Origin: Acidobacteriota bacterium
Lineage (GTDB): Bacteria > Acidobacteriota > Terriglobia > Acidiferrales > UBA7541
Direction: 5' to 3'
Length of the DNA stretch: 40,592 nucleotides
Assembly (NCBI GenBank): GCA_003224085.1
Contig: QHYK01000096.1
Span: forward strand, 25,811-66,402
Shown here one piece after another: positions 33,380-40,592 of the stretch. The notes beneath the pieces are model-generated. The model worked only from the letters and a program-made list of their open reading frames with translations. It was not told where the DNA came from and did no database searches. Position 1 is the first letter of the stretch; the number at the start of each line of letters is the position of its first letter. The position numbers and the translations under genes were made by a program.

Positions 33380-34381
33380 TCATGTAGAAGCGATGGTGCA
33401 GAGGGCGGCGCCGCCGGCGATGCCCGCTTCGGCACCGTAGCGCGCGGGAACAATGGGAATTTCAAGGCAGCGTTTGTTTAGGCTCCAAGCAGGAAGTTGC
33501 TCGCGAATTGTCCCAAAGAAAGGATTCAGCATGGCGGCGACGCCGCCCCCCATGACCATGACGTCGGGCTCGAGCAAATCCACAATGTTGCCGAGCCAGA
33601 TGGTGATTAGGTGGACAGTCTCCCGCAGAATTTCTTTCGCAACAGGATCGCCGGCAGCGTAGGCGCGGCCGACCGTTTCGCTTGTGACCGCGTCGATGTT
33701 TCCGCCTGCGAGTTCGAGCATCACGGACTTGCGAGTGGGAGTTTCCGTGAGGCGCGCGCGCGCTTTTTTACCGATCGCCGTGCCGGACGCCAGCGGTTCA
33801 ATGCAACCGCGCTTGCCGCAGCCGCAGAGAGGGCCATGGTAATCGATGACCAAGTGCCCGGCTTCGGAGGCTGCGCCCGTGCGTCCGTGATAGATGCAGC
33901 CGTCAAAGAGAATTCCCGCGCCGATGCCTGTGCCGATGCAGGTGTAAAACACATTGCGATAACCGCGGCCGGCTCCCCAGAGCGCCTCGGCAAGGCCTGC
34001 GGACTTGGCGTCGTTCTCCAGTTTCACGGAGCCGCCGTAGCGGCGAGCAATTTCGGCGGCCAGCGGATAGCTTCGCCAGCAAGTTACGTTGGGAGGATTC
34101 AGCACCACGCCCGTGTGTGGATCGAGCGGGCCCGGAGCGCAAATTCCGATGCGGCGCGGGCCACTGTTTGTTTCACTTGCGAGTTTGAGTAACTCGTCGA
34201 TAGCACCTGTAACCGCAGCGAGTCCCTCTTCCGCCGTACCATGCGAATTCATCGGCACGCGCGTGTGCTGATGGATTTCGCCGCGGGCATCGACGAATCC
34301 GGCAGCCACTTTTGTGCCGCCAACGTCGACGCCAATGGCCCACTCCCTGCCTTCCCTTTGGGTCGTAGTCATCTGTAGCAT
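33380..34381 (-). CDS. ROK family sugar kinase / glucokinase-like
   Basis: About 333 residues. ATP-binding motif IGVDVGGTKVAAGFVD near the N-terminus, sugar-site region LENDAKSAGLAEALWGAG, IGTGIGAGILFDG, the ROK signature EAGHLVIDYHGPLCGCGKRGCIEPLASG with a CxCGxxGC zinc motif, and VMGGGVA. No DNA-binding domain precedes it, so it is a kinase and not a repressor of the NagC/Mlc type. Start choice is uncertain (TTG 34384, ATG 34381 or ATG 34372). It follows the sugar transporter by only a few bases, so they are co-transcribed; glucose, N-acetylglucosamine or mannose are possible substrates. Confidence 0.9.
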   Translation of the reverse strand: MLQMTTTQREGREWAIGVDVGGTKVAAGFVDARGEIHQHTRVPMNSHGTAEEGLAAVTGAIDELLKLASETNSGPRRIGICAPGPLDPHTGVVLNPPNVTCWRSYPLAAEIARRYGGSVKLENDAKSAGLAEALWGAGRGYRNVFYTCIGTGIGAGILFDGCIYHGRTGAASEAGHLVIDYHGPLCGCGKRGCIEPLASGTAIGKKARARLTETPTRKSVMLELAGGNIDAVTSETVGRAYAAGDPVAKEILRETVHLITIWLGNIVDLLEPDVMVMGGGVAAMLNPFFGTIREQLPAWSLNKRCLEIPIVPARYGAEAGIAGGAALCTIAST

Positions 34382-34388
34382 CAATCCG

Positions 34389-35909
34389 CTACGCTTTGGA
34401 ATAGCGCTCGCTGATTGGTTTCGAGCCGCTCAGCGCGAAGAAGAGGATATAAAGGTAGCAGATCACAGGCAAAAAGAAGGCGTGATGAATTCCGATACGG
34501 TCTGCGATCCAGCCCTGCGTCACAGGAATAATGGCCCCGCCAACAATGGCCATGATCAGGATTCCGGAGCCGTCGCCGGTGAGCGGGCCAAGCTCCGCCA
34601 CGCCTAGCGTAAAAATGCTCGGGAACATGATGGAGTTGAAAAAGCCGACCAGGATGATACTCCACATGGCAACATGCCCCGTGCTGAGCATGGAGACCGC
34701 TACGAGTGCCGTCGTGGATATGGCGCAAATACCGAGTAGTCTTCCGGTGTGTGCCGTCACTCGACCGCCACGAAGCGCAGCGACGACAGCAATCACTGCC
34801 GACGCGACGGCCACCAGCGCGAGCAACGGACGGCCTGAAACCAGTAGCCACGCAAGCCACGTGAGATTCGGCACTCCCGGCTGGTATCCGGCCGGCATGC
34901 GACTTTCGATCGGAAAGGAGAGCAAAATCAGCGCGACGCTGACCGCGGCTACCACGCTCAGGTACGTGGACTTGGCACCGCTTAGCAAATTCGATCCGAT
35001 GAATCGTCCCAGCATCGCACCGCCCCAGTAAAAGGCCACAAAGCTCGCCGCGACCTTTTCTGCTAGCCCGCCAATGTCGGACTCGTGGAAGTAGTTCACC
35101 AAAAAGCTCCCGATAGAGACTTCGGCGCCGACATAGACAAAAATGGCGATCGCGCCGAACACCAAGTTTGGGTGCCTCCAAATCGAGTCGTTCACCTTTT
35201 CGCCGACTTTGCGTTGCGCATGTTCGATTTTCGGCAACTTGAAACTGCCGATGGCGATAGCAAGCAGCGCCAACGCAATCCCAAGGCCCACATAAGGTGT
35301 CTTGACCGTCGCCGCTTCCTGCAGGCGATAAGCCTGCAAGGCGTCCGGCGCCATTGCCCGTACCTCGTTCAATGTTTTAGGGGCAGCGCTTAGAATCAAC
35401 AGTCCCCCAAAGAAGGGAGCAAGAAAAGTGCCCAGTGAATTAAACGCTTGCGTCAGATTCAGGCGACTGGAAGCGGTCTCAGGCTTGCCCAGCACAGTCA
35501 CGTAGGGATTAGCCGCGACTTGTAAGCAGGTGATGCCAGCGGCTAAAACGATGAGGGCAGCCAGGAACAGCGGGTAGGACGGGACACTTGCTGCGGGAAC
35601 GAAAAGGAATGCGCCCAAGCCCATCATCAGCAAGCCGGCGACCATGGAACGCTGGTAGCCAATCCAGTCGATGATTTTGGCCGAGGGTATGGAGAAAATG
35701 AAATAGGCGCCAAAGAATGCGAACTGAATCAGCATCACTTGCGCGTAGTTCAGGTCGAATATCGATTTCAGGTGAGGAACCAGAATATCGTTGAGACAGG
35801 TAAGAAACCCCCACATAAAGAACAGGGTAGTGACAACCGACAGCGCCACCGTATAGCTCTGAGAAGGCTCGCTCGCTACGGCGGCACTCTTCACGCTTAC
35901 GTTAACCAT
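34389..35909 (-). CDS. FucP-type sugar:proton symporter (MFS)
   Basis: A 506-residue transporter with 12 hydrophobic segments. The signature of the fucose/glucose/galactose group is clear: LFFMWGFLTCLNDILVPHLKSIFDLNYAQVMLIQFAFFGAYFIFSIPSAKIIDWIGY, then LQVAANPYVTVLGKPETASSRLNLTQAFNSLGTFLAP, and late GFFNSIMFPSIFTLGVAELGPLTGDGSGILIMAIVGGAIIPVTQGWIAD. The loop between helices 6 and 7 is enlarged. It shares its transcript with the ROK kinase and is divergent from the large glycosidase, so the three probably release, import and phosphorylate one sugar. Confidence 0.92.
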   Translation of the reverse strand: MVNVSVKSAAVASEPSQSYTVALSVVTTLFFMWGFLTCLNDILVPHLKSIFDLNYAQVMLIQFAFFGAYFIFSIPSAKIIDWIGYQRSMVAGLLMMGLGAFLFVPAASVPSYPLFLAALIVLAAGITCLQVAANPYVTVLGKPETASSRLNLTQAFNSLGTFLAPFFGGLLILSAAPKTLNEVRAMAPDALQAYRLQEAATVKTPYVGLGIALALLAIAIGSFKLPKIEHAQRKVGEKVNDSIWRHPNLVFGAIAIFVYVGAEVSIGSFLVNYFHESDIGGLAEKVAASFVAFYWGGAMLGRFIGSNLLSGAKSTYLSVVAAVSVALILLSFPIESRMPAGYQPGVPNLTWLAWLLVSGRPLLALVAVASAVIAVVAALRGGRVTAHTGRLLGICAISTTALVAVSMLSTGHVAMWSIILVGFFNSIMFPSIFTLGVAELGPLTGDGSGILIMAIVGGAIIPVTQGWIADRIGIHHAFFLPVICYLYILFFALSGSKPISERYSKA

Positions 35910-36035
35910 AGTCGTCTTCTTCCATTCTCTTGCAGCCTATGCCGAAGATGTGGCTTTTGACCGCGCAGGATGATGACACAGTTGGCGCGAAGAGAAAACC
36001 TTGCCGGTTAGGTGAGCGCAGGTGACCTGCTATAA

Positions 36036-36056
36036 AATGTCGCCCGAAACGACATT
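36036..36056. promoter_or_regulatory. Perfect inverted repeat upstream of the glycosidase
   Basis: AATGTCG, seven bases, CGACATT lies 20 bp before the glycosidase start and directly after a TATAAA element, between divergent sugar genes. Either a repressor operator overlapping the promoter or a 5'-leader hairpin. No regulator gene is adjacent. Confidence 0.55.
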
Positions 36057-36076
36057 GCAACGGTATCGGGTGTGAA

Positions 36077-39000
36077 ATGAACAAGCCCGAGTTCCTGGTC
36101 CTGGCTCTCATCCTTTGTAGGGTGACTTCCTTTTCCTCTGTGAAACGCGCCTCCGCGCAAGAAGCGGCGCCCGCCATGGTTATTCTCAACGAAGCGGGCC
36201 TGCCCTCCGCAGATTCACCGGCGTTCCCGCGGCCTCTTCTTGAAAAGGCCATCCCCGGAGCTCGTTTTGTTTCCGCGAAGGAACTGGGCTCCCTGCTGAC
36301 TGAACCTTCTACGCGGTTGCTTGTGCTTCCTTATGGTTCCGCTTTTCCCGAACAGAGCTGGTCCGCAATTCATGCATTTGTAGACCATGGAGGAGATTTG
36401 CTGGTTCTTGGCGGGCGCCCTTTTACCCGCGCCGCCTATCACGACGATTCCGGCTGGCATCTGCGTGATTACAGCGTGCGCTTCATCCGGCAATTGTCCA
36501 TGGATCAGTTTCAGGCGACGCCGGGCTCCGCGGACATGGAATTCCAAAATAATCCGGACGTCACAATTTCTTTGCCGCGCTTCTCCTGGCAACGCGCTTT
36601 CAGCCCCATCCTTCGTCTCAGCGCGGTGGACCTCTACAATCGAGGCGGCTCGGCCGGCTCGATTGACGCGCGGCTGGACCCGCTTGCCTGGGGCGTAAAG
36701 GGCGGCCGGAAGATGGCTGCTCCGGCGATGGAAATCGACCATCTGCGAAACGCTTTTGACGGCGGCCGGTGGATTTTTCTCACAGCAGAACTCGATTCGC
36801 AATTTCTATCAAACAACGATGCCGTCAACCTCATTCGCACGCTCGCGGAACGCGCTCGCCGCGGCTCTGAAGAATTCACCGCGCGCCCCACGCTTCCTCT
36901 TTATTTGCCTGGAGAACCTGTGGAAGTGGAAGTTCGGTGGCACGCCGCAGAGAAACCTTCCGGGCCGCTCACCCTTCGCATCAGCGAATTCCCCGAGGGC
37001 CAGCCATCCCAGCGCCAGGCGCAGACCGCAAATTTGGCAGCACAGCAAGTCATTTTGTTTTCCTCCGCCAAGGAAAAGGGCTTTCACGTCGTCCAAGCAG
37101 AGCTTTTGGACGGAAACACTGTCCGTGCTACTTATCGCTCAGGCTTCTGGATTCGCGACCCCGAGTTTCTGCGCTCCGGCCCGCACCTGACGGTCAATCA
37201 CGATTTCTTTGAACTTGACGGCCATCCGCTCGCTGTCGTTGGAACCACGTACATGTCGAGCGAAGTCCAGCGCCTCTATTTCGACCATCCCAACGTGTTC
37301 GTCTGGGACCGCGACATGGCCCAGATTCAAGACGCTGGCCTCAACATGCTGCGCACGGGGTGGTGGACCGGTTGGGACAAATTCTGCGACGAGAACGGCC
37401 AGCCTTACGAACGCACGCTCCGCACGCTCGAAGCCTACCTGATGACCGCGCACAAACACGGCCTGCCGGTACAATTCAATTTCTTTGCGTTTCTTCCCGA
37501 AGTCCTCGGCGGCGTAAACCCTTATCTGGATCCGCACGCCTTACGCAAGCAGCAGACACTTGTTTCCACGGTCGTTGAGCGCTTCCACGATGTTCCTTTT
37601 CTCGCGTGGGACCTCATCAACGAACCCAGCATTTCGCAACACTTGTGGCAAACGCGCCCGAATGGCGACCCCGCCGAGATGGCTGCTTGGAATCAATGGC
37701 TCTCGAAACGCTACCGCGACCGAGCTGCGCTCGCAGCCGCCTGGAACGTGCCGCCGGATTCCATCGAAGGGAGCATTTCGCTGCCGGGTGAACTCGAATT
37801 CAGCTCGCGCGGCATGTACGTGGGCCACAACTCGCTTCGCGTCTATGACTATTTCTTATTTGCGCAGGAAACGTTTTTGGACTGGGTCCGCGCCATGCGC
37901 GAAAAAATCCGCGGCACCGGCTCGCAGCAACTCATCACCGTCGGCCAGGACGAAGGCGGGGTGAGGGATCGCCTGTCGCCCGCTTTTTACGGCTCAGCGG
38001 TTGATTTCACCACCAATCATTCCTGGTGGGGGAACGATTCCTTGCTGTGGGATTCGCTCACCGCCAAGCAGCCGGGCGAGACCATGCTGATTCAAGAGAC
38101 CGGGCTGCAGCGCGAGATCAATTTGGACGAAACGGCGCGTTTCACGCCGGAAGAGGAAGCTTTGTTGTTCGAACGCAAAGTCGCGCTTTCTTTTGTGCAG
38201 GGTTCGGGCGCCATTGAGTGGCTCTGGAATACCAATTCCTACATGACCGAAGCCAACGAAGCGCCCATCGGCGCTTTGCGCGCGGATGCTACAGAAAAGC
38301 CCGAAGCTACGGTGATGCGCGATTTTGCGAGCTTGGCAAGATCTCTGCGCAGCCATTTGCAGAATCCGCGTCAACCCTCCATCGCCGTCGTCACCTCGCA
38401 GGCCGCGCAGTTTTCGGTCTTGGCCGACTTGCAGCTCGAGGCGCAACAGAAAGCGGTTCGCGCGCTCGCCTACGGCTTGCACGTCACTCCTTACGTCATC
38501 GCCGAAAACCAAATCGCCAAGCTCGGCGCGCCGCAACTCGCGATTCTTCCATCGCCGCAATCTTTGAATGAGAACACCTGGCAAGCCTTGCTTGCCTACG
38601 TGAAAGCCGGAGGAAATCTCCTGATCACCGGTGCCATCTCGCGGAACGAACACTGGCAATTTCGCGACCGTCCGCACGACCTTGGGCTGCGCACGCAACT
38701 CGAGCCACAAAGCTATCGCAGCGCGGAAATCCTCCTTCAGGGCAAGACCATTCCGCTGTCGTTCGATCAGCAGAAGCAATTTTCGCTGGAAGCTCTTCGT
38801 TTCGGCGATGGTTCAACCTGGAAGGAGATTCCCCTGGGCCAAGGAAGAGTCTTCTGGTCCTCTTACTCGGCGGAATTGGCTGACGGACTCGACGCTGCAA
38901 CCTCTATCTACAGCTACCTTTTGACGACAGTGAAAATCAAGCCTGCGTTCGAACTGCAGTCCGCGGTTCCGCCGGGGGTGTTGATTTCCGCTACCGAACT

Positions 39001-39172
39001 TCAGGATTCCGTCCTTTACATCCTGGAATCCGAGAACGAAGAGGACGCCGCGATCGACCTGCGCGACTCAGCGACTGACGCGCCGCTGGCGCTGAAACTC
39101 CCGGCACAGCACGCCGCCCTCGCCCTGATTGGAAAAAAGGAAAAAGCCGTCGTCGCCCGATACGGCTTTTAG
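36077..39172 (+). CDS. Exported clan GH-A glycoside hydrolase (beta-galactosidase/GH42-like), 1031 aa
   Basis: A very long enzyme with an N-terminal signal segment (FLVLALILCRVTSFSSVKRASAQ). Residues about 30-370 form an accessory region, including a ThuA/GATase-like opening (MVILNEAGLPSADSPAFPRP, LLVLPYG, FVDHGGDLLVLGG). A beta-barrel follows (ELDGHPLAVVGTTYMSS, MAQIQDAGLNMLRTGWWTGWDKF). The acid/base is Glu516 in WDLINEPS and the nucleophile is Glu674 in LIQETGLQ, the normal clan A pair on strands 4 and 7. The C-terminal 280 residues again resemble a GATase-like trimerisation domain (LAILPSPQSLNENTWQALLAYVKAGGNLLITG), as in GH42, and end in a small beta domain. Likely periplasmic or surface. 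Substrate not readable; galactosides are the first guess. Confidence 0.85.
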   Translation: MNKPEFLVLALILCRVTSFSSVKRASAQEAAPAMVILNEAGLPSADSPAFPRPLLEKAIPGARFVSAKELGSLLTEPSTRLLVLPYGSAFPEQSWSAIHAFVDHGGDLLVLGGRPFTRAAYHDDSGWHLRDYSVRFIRQLSMDQFQATPGSADMEFQNNPDVTISLPRFSWQRAFSPILRLSAVDLYNRGGSAGSIDARLDPLAWGVKGGRKMAAPAMEIDHLRNAFDGGRWIFLTAELDSQFLSNNDAVNLIRTLAERARRGSEEFTARPTLPLYLPGEPVEVEVRWHAAEKPSGPLTLRISEFPEGQPSQRQAQTANLAAQQVILFSSAKEKGFHVVQAELLDGNTVRATYRSGFWIRDPEFLRSGPHLTVNHDFFELDGHPLAVVGTTYMSSEVQRLYFDHPNVFVWDRDMAQIQDAGLNMLRTGWWTGWDKFCDENGQPYERTLRTLEAYLMTAHKHGLPVQFNFFAFLPEVLGGVNPYLDPHALRKQQTLVSTVVERFHDVPFLAWDLINEPSISQHLWQTRPNGDPAEMAAWNQWLSKRYRDRAALAAAWNVPPDSIEGSISLPGELEFSSRGMYVGHNSLRVYDYFLFAQETFLDWVRAMREKIRGTGSQQLITVGQDEGGVRDRLSPAFYGSAVDFTTNHSWWGNDSLLWDSLTAKQPGETMLIQETGLQREINLDETARFTPEEEALLFERKVALSFVQGSGAIEWLWNTNSYMTEANEAPIGALRADATEKPEATVMRDFASLARSLRSHLQNPRQPSIAVVTSQAAQFSVLADLQLEAQQKAVRALAYGLHVTPYVIAENQIAKLGAPQLAILPSPQSLNENTWQALLAYVKAGGNLLITGAISRNEHWQFRDRPHDLGLRTQLEPQSYRSAEILLQGKTIPLSFDQQKQFSLEALRFGDGSTWKEIPLGQGRVFWSSYSAELADGLDAATSIYSYLLTTVKIKPAFELQSAVPPGVLISATELQDSVLYILESENEEDAAIDLRDSATDAPLALKLPAQHAALALIGKKEKAVVARYGF

Positions 39173-39334
39173 ATGCTGATCTCGCGCGTAACCTTTCTGT
39201 CGTTTAGGACTCCAATGGATAGCCAAAGCGGAGAGTTTGCTCGGTTGGAAATCAGAGAGTCCAAACGGTTTTTCCATCAGCACGAAAAATGCGTAGGATA
39301 GTAGGCAGAGGCAAAATCAACAGGGAGGAGCAAG

Positions 39335-40297
39335 ATGTTGATTCGTAAGGCCGCGGATTTGACATACGCGGAGGTCACGCCCAAAGCGGTTTATTTGAAC
39401 CGGCGGAAATTCCTGCAAGCCATGGGGGTTGCTGGCGCGGCCGCGGTTGCGGGGCGGCGCCTGATCGAATTGGCCGTGCCCGGTCGGAGCGCCCTGGCAG
39501 CAACGAAATTCAGCGATCTCGTGAAGAGCCCTTTCAGCACCTCCGAGAAGCAAAACTCTTTTCAGGACGTCACGCACTACAACAATTTCTACGAATTCGG
39601 AACCGACAAGTCCGACCCCGCGAAAAACGCGCAAAAATTCGATACCTCCAACTGGGTCGTTTCTGTCGAAGGTGATGTCGCCAAGCCGCGCAAGTTCACC
39701 ATGGATGAAATCCTGAAGATCGCGCCGCTCGAGGAGCGCATCTACCGCCATCGCTGCGTGGAAGCGTGGTCCATCGTGGTGCCTTGGATTGGTTTTTCGT
39801 TCGGCAATCTCGTGAAGCTCGTCGAGCCAGCCCCTAAAGCGCAGTTCGTGGCCTTCCAGAGTTATTACGATCCACGCCAGATGCCCAAGGGACGCTGGGC
39901 CGGAATCGAGTTTCCTTACGTCGAGGGCCTGCGGATGGACGAAGCCATGAATCCGCTCACGCTGCTTTGCCTGGGAATGTACGGTGAATCTTTGCCCAAT
40001 CAGGATGGCGCGCCGGTGCGCCTGGTCATCCCGTGGAAATACGGTTTCAAGAGCATCAAGTCGTTGGTCAAAATTAAATTTCAATCGAAGATGCCGCCGA
40101 CAACCTGGAATCTCGCCGCGCCAAATGAGTACGGCTTTTATTCGAACGTGAATCCCAACGTGGATCATCCGCGTTGGAGCCAGGCCAAGGAGCGTCGCCT
40201 TGGCGAAATCTTTAAGCGCAACACGCTGATGTTCAACGGCTACGGCGATCAGGTCGCCGGCATGTACAGCGGCATGGACCTGAAGAAATACTACTAA
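39335..40297 (+). CDS. msrP: Methionine sulfoxide reductase catalytic subunit MsrP (YedY)
   Basis: A 320-residue molybdenum-pterin enzyme of normal length. The twin-arginine signal is visible in [21 protein letters not shown], so it is exported folded by Tat. Core motifs include [18 protein letters not shown], the molybdenum-ligand Cys141 in [32 protein letters not shown], and [13 protein letters not shown], with [27 protein letters not shown] near the C-terminus. It reduces oxidised methionine in periplasmic proteins, with electrons from the heme membrane subunit MsrQ encoded next. GGGAGGAG lies seven bases before ATG 39335. Confidence 0.97.
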   Translation: MLIRKAADLTYAEVTPKAVYLNRRKFLQAMGVAGAAAVAGRRLIELAVPGRSALAATKFSDLVKSPFSTSEKQNSFQDVTHYNNFYEFGTDKSDPAKNAQKFDTSNWVVSVEGDVAKPRKFTMDEILKIAPLEERIYRHRCVEAWSIVVPWIGFSFGNLVKLVEPAPKAQFVAFQSYYDPRQMPKGRWAGIEFPYVEGLRMDEAMNPLTLLCLGMYGESLPNQDGAPVRLVIPWKYGFKSIKSLVKIKFQSKMPPTTWNLAAPNEYGFYSNVNPNVDHPRWSQAKERRLGEIFKRNTLMFNGYGDQVAGMYSGMDLKKYY

Positions 40298-40312
40298 GCT
40301 TCGACCTGCGAA

Positions 40313-40592
40313 ATGCGCGCCCTGCTTACCAGCAAGTGGACCAAAGCCGCGGTTTTTATCCTTTGCTTGATTCCTTTGGGCGGGCTCGTTTGGCGCGGCT
40401 TTCACAATGGCCTGGGCGCCAATCCCGTCGAGTTTATTCAGCTAACAACCGGCCGCTGGACTCTGCGATTTCTCGTCTTTACGCTTTGCGTGACACCGTT
40501 TCGAAAGCTGCTGAATCTTCCCGATCTGATTCGTTTCCGGCGCATGCTCGGTCTATTCGCATTCTTCTACCTCTGTCTGCACTTCCTCACCT
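40313..40592 (+). CDS. msrQ: MsrQ heme-binding membrane subunit, partial (right edge)
   Basis: The first 93 codons of an integral membrane protein start at ATG 40313, 15 bp after msrP. Motifs are FILCLIPLGGLVWRGFHNGLGANPVEFIQLTTGRWTLRFLVFTLCVTPFRKL, RFRRMLGLFAFFYLCLHFL, the last with a heme-ligand His. MsrQ passes electrons from the quinone pool to MsrP. The gene is cut by the window; the C-terminal half is not seen. Confidence 0.93.
   Translation, partial: MRALLTSKWTKAAVFILCLIPLGGLVWRGFHNGLGANPVEFIQLTTGRWTLRFLVFTLCVTPFRKLLNLPDLIRFRRMLGLFAFFYLCLHFLT

Noticed and set aside
39317-40405. Minus-strand 362-codon frame opposite msrP
   Set aside because: Shadow; MsrP on the plus strand has a Tat signal and the catalytic Cys.
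1-40592. CRISPR array
   Set aside because: No regularly spaced direct repeats found on reading either strand.

Overview
The window looks like a soil-type Acidobacteriota chromosome. I infer this from a very large Oar-like TonB-dependent receptor with an N-terminal carboxypeptidase-regulatory domain, a PadR regulator overlapping an S41-type membrane peptidase with a YPSRFREAYG N-terminus, a GloVer-type repeat fragment, a DUF2911 protein, high GC and strong Shine-Dalgarno sites. This is taxonomy by gene content only; no rRNA is present.

Layout. 1-1.7 kb: a frameshifted gene of unknown function running off the left edge, and a small unknown gene. 1.7-4.1 kb: an AhpD-like CxxC protein divergent from a padR/S41-peptidase pair. 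4.1-4.9 kb: a broken GloVer repeat fragment, then a highly structured intergenic stretch resembling an orphan IscB-type omega (HEARO) RNA with no nuclease gene beside it. 4.9-13.0 kb (minus strand): one tightly packed operon of a MerR-XRE-cupin regulator, a YtcJ-like amidohydrolase, PotD, PotA, PotB, PotC and an N-acyl-D-amino-acid deacylase homologue. 13.1-23.2 kb (plus strand): the TonB receptor, a class III aminotransferase, an APC permease, an aldehyde dehydrogenase and a GabT-like aminotransferase. Together 4.9-23.2 kb reads as a two-armed locus for uptake and catabolism of polyamines or acylated amines: outer-membrane entry, amidohydrolase release, ABC or APC uptake, transamination, oxidation to a GABA-like acid and a second transamination.

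23.5-28.1 kb: a DinB-like secreted protein, a DUF2911/TPR protein, and a lone radical SAM protein with the architecture of tetraether/membrane-spanning lipid synthases (Tes/Mss). 28.1-32.2 kb: an island graveyard around a tRNA-CAU gene, with an AbiEii toxin pseudogene, a 39-aa protein, a YefM/RelE-like toxin-antitoxin pair with a clear promoter, two tyrosine-recombinase C-terminal fragments, an excisionase-like HTH protein and a broken isoquinoline-oxidoreductase-type molybdoprotein gene.

32.4-40.6 kb: a membrane-anchored glycine-zipper protein; a sugar locus (ROK kinase, FucP-type transporter and a divergent 1031-aa clan GH-A glycosidase); then msrP and the start of msrQ for periplasmic methionine sulfoxide repair, cut by the right edge.

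Four loci carry single-base frameshifts that restore long conserved reading when corrected. Neighbouring long genes (1317 aa, 1031 aa) are intact, so general sequence error is not the obvious explanation, but raw reads would be needed to decide.
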